Part shown: in pieces, positions 32,889-38,845 of the stretch
Layout of the letters: the number at the start of each line of letters is the position of its first letter
How positions within the stretch are numbered: position 1 is the stretch's first letter
Assembly (NCBI GenBank): GCA_002862805.1
Contig: PKEA01000066.1
Coordinates: 1-38,845 of the forward strand
Direction of reading: 5' to 3'
Source of the DNA: Flavobacteriaceae bacterium
Lineage (GTDB): Bacteria; Bacteroidota; Bacteroidia; Flavobacteriales; Flavobacteriaceae
Length of the DNA: 38,845 nucleotides
Translations under genes and position numbers: made by a program
Notes under the pieces: model-generated
Databases searched by the model: none
What the model was told of the DNA's origin: nothing
What the model saw: only the letters and a program-made list of their open reading frames with translations

Positions 32889-34430
32889 ATGAACAAAGAA
32901 TTAATTATTCGATCAAGTTCTGAAGCTGTAGATTTTGCCTTATTAAAAGATGGAAAACTAATTGAATTACACAAAGAAGAAGAAAAAGGAAACGATTTTC
33001 AAGTAGGTGATATTTTTATTGCTAAAATTAGAAAACCGGTTGCAGGATTAAATGCTGCATTTGTAAACGTAGGTTATGAGAAAGATGCTTTTTTGCATTA
33101 TCATGATTTAGGACCTAATTTACCTTCTTTGATGAAGTTCATAAAACTTGTAAGCGCAGGTAAACTAAAAGATTATTCACTCAAAAACCACCCATTTGAA
33201 ACTGAAATTAATAAAGATGGTGTTATCACTGATGTATTAAGTGCTAACCAATCTGTATTAGTTCAAGTTGTAAAAGAACCAATATCTACAAAAGGACCCA
33301 GAATTAGTTCTGAAATTTCCTTAGCGGGTAGATATGTAGTTCTAGTTCCGTTTTCTGAAAGAGTGTCTATTTCTCAAAAAATAGAATCTAAAGAAGAAAA
33401 AGAGCGTTTAAAACGACTTGTAAAATCTATTAAACCAAAAGGGTTTGGGGTTATTGTGAGAACAGTAGCCGAAGGCAAAAAAGTAGCTGAATTAGACAAA
33501 GATTTACAAACATTAGTAGACAAATGGTCTGTAATGTGCAAAAAATTACAAACAGCTCATCATCCATCAAAAGTATTAGGAGAGGTAAATAAAGCATCTT
33601 CAATATTAAGAGATGTTTTTAATGATACCTTTACGAGTATTCAAATTGATGATGAAGATTTGTATTTGCAAACCAAGGACTATTTGCAAGAAATAGCTCC
33701 GGATAAAGTGTCTATCGTAAAACACTACCAATCAAAAGATTTACCTCTTTTTGAAAAATACAATATTGAAAGACAAATTAAAACTTCTTTTGGTAAAACT
33801 GTTTCGATGAGTAAAGGTGCATATTTGATTATCGAACATACTGAAGCTCTACACGTTGTAGATGTTAACAGTGGTAATCGTTCAAACAAAGCACAGTCTC
33901 AAGAAGGAACAGCACTGGAAGTTAACTTAATTGCTGCTGCAGAAATTGCGCGTCAATTGCGTCTTAGAGATATGGGCGGTATTATTGTTGTTGATTTTAT
34001 TGACATGCAAAATGCCGAAAATAGAAAAGAGTTATATGATTTCTTAAGAGAAGAAATGAGTGACGATAAGGCCAAGCATAAAATCTTGCCTCCTAGTAAA
34101 TTTGGATTAATTCAAATTACTAGACAAAGAGTTAGACCTGAAGTAAATATTAAAACTAGAGAAGAAGACCCTAATGAAAATGGGGAAATTGAAGCTCCAA
34201 TTTTAATTATTGACAAAATTGCGTTTGACCTAGAAAAAATTATTAAAGCCCATAAAAAAGTTGTGTTAAACACACATCCATTTGTGGCAGCTTACCTTGA
34301 GAAAGGTTTTCCATCGATACGTTCAAAATGGTTTTTTGAACATAAAAAATGGGTGAAAATTATACCTCGTGATGCTTACACGTATCTTGAATATCACTTT
34401 TTTAATGAAAAAGGTGAACAAATCAAGTAA
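32889..34430 (+). CDS. rng: Ribonuclease E/G family endoribonuclease
   Basis: Cuts single-stranded A+U-rich RNA in rRNA maturation and mRNA decay. The 513-residue protein has an S1 RNA-binding domain at about 36-120 (GDIFIAKIRKPVAGLNAAFVNVGYEKDAFLHYHDL) and a DNase I-like catalytic part with metal-binding D325 (HVVDVNSGNR) and D369 (GGIIVVDFIDM), 44 residues apart as in the family. The sequence IEHTEALHVVDVNSG is the usual signature. It lacks the long C-terminal scaffold of RNase E, hence rng. I prefer the ATG at 32889 (MNKELIIRSSS, the common N-terminus), though an in-frame ATG three codons earlier (32880) is possible. A terminator follows. Confidence 0.93.
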   Translation: MNKELIIRSSSEAVDFALLKDGKLIELHKEEEKGNDFQVGDIFIAKIRKPVAGLNAAFVNVGYEKDAFLHYHDLGPNLPSLMKFIKLVSAGKLKDYSLKNHPFETEINKDGVITDVLSANQSVLVQVVKEPISTKGPRISSEISLAGRYVVLVPFSERVSISQKIESKEEKERLKRLVKSIKPKGFGVIVRTVAEGKKVAELDKDLQTLVDKWSVMCKKLQTAHHPSKVLGEVNKASSILRDVFNDTFTSIQIDDEDLYLQTKDYLQEIAPDKVSIVKHYQSKDLPLFEKYNIERQIKTSFGKTVSMSKGAYLIIEHTEALHVVDVNSGNRSNKAQSQEGTALEVNLIAAAEIARQLRLRDMGGIIVVDFIDMQNAENRKELYDFLREEMSDDKAKHKILPPSKFGLIQITRQRVRPEVNIKTREEDPNENGEIEAPILIIDKIAFDLEKIIKAHKKVVLNTHPFVAAYLEKGFPSIRSKWFFEHKKWVKIIPRDAYTYLEYHFFNEKGEQIK

Positions 34431-34436
34431 AAAAAT

Positions 34437-34468
34437 AAAACCGCTATTCTTAATTGATTAGCGGTTTT
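34437..34468. terminator. Terminator between rng and the SIMPL protein gene
   Basis: AAAACCGCTA pairs with TAGCGGTTTT (10 bp, 12-base loop), followed by more T and preceded by A-rich sequence, located between convergent stops; both directions are possible. Confidence 0.9.
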
Positions 34469-34491
34469 TTTATTTCTATTTTTTTACGAAT

Positions 34492-35277
34492 TTACTCCAA
34501 TTCATATTCTAATCTTACTGTTATCCTTGCCGATTTATTTTTGCTGTAAATATCAAAGTTTCCACCATAACTGTCTTCTTCGGTTGAGCCTTGCCCAGTA
34601 ATTTGAAAAACACCCATATTAGCACTTTTTAATTTACCTAAACTTCCGTTTGCCGATTTTACAATTTTTTCTGCTCGTTCTCTCGCATCTTTCGATCCTT
34701 TTTCAATCAAACTGTGCTTTAAATCTGGTAAATCAGAATACGTATATTGCACAGGATTTGAAGTAAGTTCAATTCCTGAATTAATTAACTCTGCTGTTTT
34801 ACTAGACACTTGCTCTATCTTCTTCATTAACTCAGGATTTTTCTTAGCCTTAAAAGTAATTCTTTGGGTAGCTTCATAACCGTCAAAAATAGTTTCGTAC
34901 TGATTTTGATAGGGATTATCTGGATTCTCTTTTCTAATCTCTCTATACTTTTTATTAAAATTTACGGCTCCAAATGCAAATTCGGTCAACTTAAATCCTT
35001 TACTAATGAAAAAGTCAGAAACAATTTTTTGATCGGAAATAATCTTATTATATGCTTCTTTAATTTCATTACTTTTTGTTGAAAAACTTCCTGTCCATAA
35101 TATTTCATCAGAAACAAAGTCTTTGGTGCCAAGTCCTACAACAGAAATGGAATCTAAGTTTTCATTTCTATTTTTAAAAGCACCTCCTAAAACATAAGAT
35201 GTAACAATAATTGCTAAACCAATGATAATAGCAGAAATTGATTTTGAATCCATTTTATCCAATAAATTTTTTAACAT
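34492..35277 (-). CDS. SIMPL (DUF541) domain exported protein
   Basis: A 261-residue protein with an N-terminal transmembrane anchor (about 13-32, ISAIIIGLAIIVTSYVLGGAF), then the SIMPL domain: ISVVGLGTKDFVSDEILWTGSFS opens it, KEAYNKIISDQKIVSDFFISKGF and KDARERAEKIVKSANGSLGKLKSANMGVFQI follow, with the ARERAEKIA-like signature near 198-210. It faces the periplasm and has no known catalytic function; oxidative stress or signalling links exist for some relatives. Start ATG 35277, with an alternative ATG nine codons later inside the same anchor. tadA ends 69 bases upstream on the same strand. Confidence 0.85.
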   Translation of the reverse strand: MLKNLLDKMDSKSISAIIIGLAIIVTSYVLGGAFKNRNENLDSISVVGLGTKDFVSDEILWTGSFSTKSNEIKEAYNKIISDQKIVSDFFISKGFKLTEFAFGAVNFNKKYREIRKENPDNPYQNQYETIFDGYEATQRITFKAKKNPELMKKIEQVSSKTAELINSGIELTSNPVQYTYSDLPDLKHSLIEKGSKDARERAEKIVKSANGSLGKLKSANMGVFQITGQGSTEEDSYGGNFDIYSKNKSARITVRLEYELE

Positions 35278-35346
35278 AGTAAAGAAGATTAAAAATTAGT
35301 AATTAAAATAATATACACAAAAATGAGACCAAATATTTAAGTTAAT

Positions 35347-35790
35347 TTACTTCCTTTTTGATTGAAAAAAATTACGCATTAAATCGGCACATTCATTTTC
35401 TAAAATACCAGAAATAATTTGAGTTTTTGGATGCAGTTGAGTTCCCATTTTAACAAAACCTCTATTATCATCTGAAGCACCATACACAATTTTAGAAATC
35501 TGGCTCCAGTATAATGCTCCTGCACACATTTGACAAGGTTCTAAGGTTACATATAAAGTACAGTCTTTTAAATATTTTCCACCTAAAAAATTTGCCGCAC
35601 TTGTTATCGCTTGCATTTCCGCATGAGCTGTAACATCGTTTAATAATTCAGTTAAATTATGACTACGGGCAATTATTCTATTATCAATAACAATAATTGC
35701 TCCAACAGGAATTTCGCCATTTTCAAAAGCAGTTTCTGCTTCCACTAAAGCCTTTTTCATGAAATATTCGTCAGTAAAAATATTCTCCAT
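35347..35790 (-). CDS. tadA: tRNA-specific adenosine deaminase (A34 to inosine)
   Basis: Deaminates the wobble adenosine of tRNA-Arg(ACG) to inosine. The 147-residue protein has the zinc site H56-A-E58 (AHAEMQAI) and P85-C86-x-x-C89 (LEPCQMCAGAL), and the TadA-specific tail YGASDDNRGF. The first 30 residues (FMKKALVEAETAFENGEIPVGAIIV) are standard. The ATG at 35790 lies only six bases from a -7 box, so the mRNA may have nearly no leader. The gene is divergent from dxs across 39 bases. Confidence 0.93.
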   Translation of the reverse strand: MENIFTDEYFMKKALVEAETAFENGEIPVGAIIVIDNRIIARSHNLTELLNDVTAHAEMQAITSAANFLGGKYLKDCTLYVTLEPCQMCAGALYWSQISKIVYGASDDNRGFVKMGTQLHPKTQIISGILENECADLMRNFFQSKRK

Positions 35791-35795
35791 AAGTA

Positions 35796-35803
35796 CAAAA
35801 ATA
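35796..35803 (-). promoter_or_regulatory. -7 box of tadA, predicting a leaderless start
   Basis: Minus-strand TATTTTTG, an exact TAnnTTTG match, five bases before the ATG at 35790. Transcription would begin at or near the start codon. Confidence 0.45.
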
Positions 35804-35817
35804 CAACTTCCAATTAG

Positions 35818-35825
35818 TACTTTTG
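35818..35825 (+). promoter_or_regulatory. -7 box of dxs, predicting a leaderless start
   Basis: TACTTTTG, an exact TAnnTTTG match, four bases before the dxs ATG at 35830. No TTG at the usual upstream distance. Confidence 0.45.
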
Positions 35826-35829
35826 TTAC

Positions 35830-37599
35830 ATGAAAGAAAATTTACTTTCTCAAATACAAAACCCTAGTGATTTAAAGAAACTTTCTAAAAATCAATTACC
35901 TCAACTTGCCCAAGAGTTAAGAGAATTTATTATTGAAGTTGTTTCTCAAAAAGGAGGACATTTAGGAGCTAGCTTAGGAGTTGTTGAATTAACTATTGCT
36001 TTGCATTATATATTTAATACACCCGAAGATCAATTAATTTGGGATGTTGGTCATCAAGCTTATGGACATAAAATATTAACTGGAAGAAAATCTATTTTTC
36101 ATACGAATAGAGAATTAAATGGAATTTCTGGTTTCCCAAAGCGAAGTGAAAGTATTTATGATGCTTTTGGAGTAGGGCATTCTTCAACTTCAATTTCAGC
36201 AGCTTTAGGAATGGCAATTGCCTCTCAATTAAAAGGAGAGTCTGAAAAACAACATATTGCTGTTATTGGCGATGCATCAATAGCAAGTGGAATGGCATTT
36301 GAAGGACTAAATCATGCTGGAGTTACCGATGCTAATTTATTGGTAATATTAAATGATAATGCAATTGGAATTGACCCAAGTGTGGGTGCTTTAAAAGATT
36401 ATTTAACCGCTGTTAAAGAAGGGAAGAATCCGAGACAAAATAACATCATTAAGTCCTTAAATTTTGATTATTCTGGACCAATTGACGGTCACGATTTTAA
36501 TGCTTTACTATCAGAATTAACTCGATTAAAATCAGTTAAAGGTCCAAAATTCTTACATGTTATTACAACCAAAGGTAAAGGACTTCAATTAGCTGAAGAA
36601 GATCAGGTGAAATATCATGCTCCCGGAAAATTTGAAGCAAAAACCGGAAAAATCCATCCAAAAAATGAAGAAAATTTACCTCCAAAATTTCAAGATGTTT
36701 TTGGACTAACCTTAGTAGAATTAGCAAACGAAAACGAAAAAATTATTGGAATTACACCTGCAATGCCAACAGGAAGTTCTATGAAATATATGATGAAATC
36801 TTTTCCGAAAAGAGCTTTTGATGTAGGAATTGCTGAGCAACATGCTGTTACATTATCAGCAGGAATGGCAACACAAGGAATGGTTGTTTTTTGTAACATT
36901 TATTCTACTTTTTTGCAAAGAGCTTATGATCAAATTATTCATGATGTTGCACTACAAAATTTGCCTGTTATTTTTTGTTTAGATAGAGCTGGTCTTGTAG
37001 GTGAAGACGGAGCGACCCATCATGGTGTTTTTGATATTTCGTATTTAAATTGTATTCCAAATATGATTATTTGTGCTCCAAAAGATGAAGTAGAGTTACG
37101 CAATATTATGTATACAGCTTCTTTAGGCTTAAACCAGCCAATTGCAATTCGCTACCCTAGAGGTCGGGGAGAAATTGTAAATTGGCAACAACGTTTTCAA
37201 AAATTAGACTTAAACGAAGTGAAATGTTTAGTTAAAGGTAAAGCTATTGCCATTTTGTCTACAGGAACAATTGCTTCAAATGTTAAAAATGCAATTACTA
37301 AACTTGAGCCAAATCAAGTTATTTCGCATTATCATTTTCCAGTTATAAAACCAATAAATGAAATGGAATTACATGCTATTTTTAAAAAATACGACAAAAT
37401 TATTACCATTGAAGATGGGGCTTTACAAGGTGGTTTTGGAAGTATTATTAATTCATTTGTTACAAAAAAGGAATACAAGAACAAAGTTGTTAATTTAGGA
37501 ATCCCTGACAATTTTATTGAACATGGAAGCGTTCTTGAGTTACAAAATATTTGCAAATTAGACCCTAACTATATTTATAAAACTATAATTACTATTTAA
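35830..37599 (+). CDS. dxs: 1-deoxy-D-xylulose-5-phosphate synthase
   Basis: Thiamine-diphosphate enzyme that joins pyruvate and glyceraldehyde-3-phosphate, the first step of the MEP isoprenoid pathway. The 589-residue chain shows the TPP-binding block VIGDASIASGMAFEGLNHAG (GDA at 147-149, NDN near 176-178), the catalytic glutamate E336 in AEQHAVTLSAGMA, and the transketolase pyrimidine and C-terminal domains (IAIRYPRGRGE, EDGALQGGFGS). The start matches the family N-terminus (LLSQIQNPSDLKKLSKNQLPQLAQELR). DUF3078 follows after four bases, a coupled arrangement. Length is slightly below the 620 of E. coli, as usual in this phylum. Confidence 0.97.
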   Translation: MKENLLSQIQNPSDLKKLSKNQLPQLAQELREFIIEVVSQKGGHLGASLGVVELTIALHYIFNTPEDQLIWDVGHQAYGHKILTGRKSIFHTNRELNGISGFPKRSESIYDAFGVGHSSTSISAALGMAIASQLKGESEKQHIAVIGDASIASGMAFEGLNHAGVTDANLLVILNDNAIGIDPSVGALKDYLTAVKEGKNPRQNNIIKSLNFDYSGPIDGHDFNALLSELTRLKSVKGPKFLHVITTKGKGLQLAEEDQVKYHAPGKFEAKTGKIHPKNEENLPPKFQDVFGLTLVELANENEKIIGITPAMPTGSSMKYMMKSFPKRAFDVGIAEQHAVTLSAGMATQGMVVFCNIYSTFLQRAYDQIIHDVALQNLPVIFCLDRAGLVGEDGATHHGVFDISYLNCIPNMIICAPKDEVELRNIMYTASLGLNQPIAIRYPRGRGEIVNWQQRFQKLDLNEVKCLVKGKAIAILSTGTIASNVKNAITKLEPNQVISHYHFPVIKPINEMELHAIFKKYDKIITIEDGALQGGFGSIINSFVTKKEYKNKVVNLGIPDNFIEHGSVLELQNICKLDPNYIYKTIITI

Positions 37600-37603
37600 A
37601 ATC

Positions 37604-38545
37604 ATGAAGAAAATTGTTTTATTCGCTCTACTTTTTTGTTTAGTAGAAAATAATTATGCGCAAACTGTAAGAACTACGTTGCCAGACACAACTAGTAATT
37701 GGATAAAAAAAAATAAAGTAGGTTTAGATATTACACAAATTACATTTCTTAATTGGAATGCTGGAGGAAATACTTCTATTTCAGGATTGGCTAAAGGGAA
37801 TTTTGAAAGAAAATATTTGAAGGATAATATGATGTGGAATAATGAGTTAGTCATTCGTTATGGAATTAACAAGCAAGAAGGTCAGGATGCAAGAAAAACA
37901 GATGATCAATTTTTATTAAATTCTACTTTTGGGTATAGAACAGATACTATTTCCAATTGGTTTCATGTTGCAAAGTTTACTTTTAATACTCAATTTGCTA
38001 ATGGATATGCTTATCCCAATACAGAACTGGCAATTTCAAAGCCTTTTGCGCCAGCATATATTTTTTTAGGAATTGGAGCGAATTATACTAGAGAAGACTT
38101 AAATTTAGATGTTTACATGTCTCCATTAACTTTAAAAACCACTTTAGTTTTTGACGAGAGATTAGCTAATCAAGGAGCGTATGGAGTTACAAAAGCAGAG
38201 TATGATGATTTTGGAAATTTAATTCGAAAAGGAAAAAATATTCGAACAGAAGTGGGAGCTTTAATTTCTGGAAAATGGAAAAAAACCATCTTCGAAAATA
38301 TAGAAATGGAAAACAGACTTACTTTATATTCTGACTACTTAAATAACTTCGGAAACATTGATGTTGATTGGCAATTACAGCTAGAAATGACCGTTAATAA
38401 ATATGTAAAAGCAAATATAACGACTCATTTGATTTATGATGACGATATTAAAACTAAAGAAGATGTTGCGGGAGTTCAAGTTATAAAAGGTCCTAAAATT
38501 CAATTGAAACAAATTTTAGGAATTGGTCTTTCATATAGTTTTTAA
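37604..38545 (+). CDS. DUF3078-family envelope protein
   Basis: A 313-residue exported protein with a signal peptide (MKKIVLFALLFCLVENNYAQ, 1-20). The WIKKNKVGLDITQITFLNWNAGG block (33-55) and the C-terminal LKQILGIGLSYSF, with repeated alternating strands between, are typical for DUF3078, a predicted outer-membrane beta-barrel family of Bacteroidota. Its function is unknown. It begins four bases after the dxs stop, so it is co-transcribed and probably translationally coupled; the reason for pairing with isoprenoid synthesis is not clear. A terminator follows directly. Confidence 0.87.
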   Translation: MKKIVLFALLFCLVENNYAQTVRTTLPDTTSNWIKKNKVGLDITQITFLNWNAGGNTSISGLAKGNFERKYLKDNMMWNNELVIRYGINKQEGQDARKTDDQFLLNSTFGYRTDTISNWFHVAKFTFNTQFANGYAYPNTELAISKPFAPAYIFLGIGANYTREDLNLDVYMSPLTLKTTLVFDERLANQGAYGVTKAEYDDFGNLIRKGKNIRTEVGALISGKWKKTIFENIEMENRLTLYSDYLNNFGNIDVDWQLQLEMTVNKYVKANITTHLIYDDDIKTKEDVAGVQVIKGPKIQLKQILGIGLSYSF

Positions 38546-38557
38546 TAGATAAAAAAA

Positions 38558-38586
38558 CCCTTAAGAAAAACTTAAGGGCTTTTTTA
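38558..38586. terminator. Terminator between dxs-DUF3078 and the T9SS cargo gene
   Basis: CCCTTAAG pairs with CTTAAGGG around an AAAAA loop, followed by CTTTTTT and preceded by seven A, so it can act on both strands. Confidence 0.88.
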
Positions 38587-38602
38587 TTTACTATATAATT
38601 TT

Positions 38603-38845
38603 TTAGAAAATTACCTTTTTAGTAATCACTTCTCCTGTTGTGAGCGTTACCTTTATAAATAAAGCTTGTTTATTTGCATTTATAGAACTGATAGATAATT
38701 CTTTTTCTCCTACATTTTCAGCAGTAAATATATTTCTACCTAATACATCAAACACTCTTACTGTTGCAATATTTTCTTTTAATGAATTCACTTCAATTTG
38801 ATTGTTTTGAGTATACACTAAAACATCATTATCGTTTGTAAAGTC
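38603..38845 (-). CDS. C-terminal end of a T9SS type A cargo protein, 5' end outside window
   Basis: The frame is open from the window edge to the stop at 38603, giving the last 80 residues of a larger protein. They form a complete T9SS type A sorting domain: DFTNDNDVLVYTQNNQIEV, IATVRVFDVLGRNIFTAE, FIKVTLTTGEVITKKVIF. An apparent GTG start at 38818 lies within this domain and is not a real start, because the homology continues upstream of it. What the protein does cannot be seen. Confidence 0.82.
   Translation of the reverse strand, partial: DFTNDNDVLVYTQNNQIEVNSLKENIATVRVFDVLGRNIFTAENVGEKELSISSINANKQALFIKVTLTTGEVITKKVIF

Noticed and set aside
38603..38818. Stand-alone 71-residue gene at the right edge
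   Set aside because: Its GTG start falls inside a T9SS sorting domain that continues upstream to the window edge; it is the end of a larger gene.
1..38845. Mobile elements, CRISPR arrays, tRNA or rRNA genes
   Set aside because: No transposase, integrase, direct-repeat array, cloverleaf or rRNA core sequence was seen; composition is uniform across the window.

Overview
The window reads as ordinary chromosome of a Flavobacterium-like member of the Bacteroidota. Supporting signs are the strongly A+T-rich sequence, the gliding genes gldD and gldE beside ssb, type IX secretion (T9SS) sorting domains, an L21 ribosomal protein with a C-terminal helix-hairpin-helix extension, and repeated -7 promoter boxes of the Bacteroidota type TAnnTTTG instead of TATAAT. 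Start codons mostly lack a Shine-Dalgarno sequence, which is normal for this phylum. I see no phage, insertion sequence, CRISPR array, tRNA or rRNA.

Layout. 1-7.0 kb, minus strand: an incomplete secreted IgGFc-binding-like surface protein, a 1133-residue predicted outer-membrane barrel, aspartate kinase and a GNAT acetyltransferase. 7.1-8.6 kb: fructose-1,6-bisphosphatase facing a TerB-like protein across a shared terminator. 8.7-11.3 kb: a tight plus-strand operon of HupE-like membrane protein, dCMP deaminase and S41 protease. 11.3-12.7 kb, minus: MarC protein, a two-helix membrane peptide and a minimal FAD protein. 12.9-19.1 kb, plus: a DUF3109 cysteine cluster protein, ribonucleotide reductase nrdB-nrdA, a small unknown protein and dGTPase, so dNTP synthesis and dNTP breakdown lie close together. 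19.1-22.5 kb: a giant Asp-box/PA-domain surface protein with a T9SS tail. 22.7-23.7 kb, minus: rplU-rpmA. 23.9-27.3 kb: a paired M16 protease operon. 27.3-32.2 kb, mostly minus: an EamA transporter, a small HMA metal-binding lipoprotein (plus), then ssb-gldE-gldD and mutY. 32.2-34.4 kb, plus: HU, a 30-residue very basic protein and RNase G. 34.5-38.5 kb: a SIMPL protein, tadA, and the dxs-DUF3078 operon. The right edge cuts a second T9SS cargo gene, of which only the C-terminal sorting domain is present.

No intergenic stretch exceeds 300 bases. The longest (13458-13725, 17158-17441, 22480-22765) hold terminators, a DnaA-box-like site upstream of nrdB, and an unexplained structured segment plus 29-codon ORF behind nrdA. 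I do not find a convincing undescribed multigene system. The points most worth a second look are that region behind nrdA, the DnaA-like boxes at nrdBA, the T9SS cargo that also carries a lipobox, the FAD protein lacking its NADPH domain, and the 39-bp tadA/dxs divergent promoter that predicts two nearly leaderless mRNAs.
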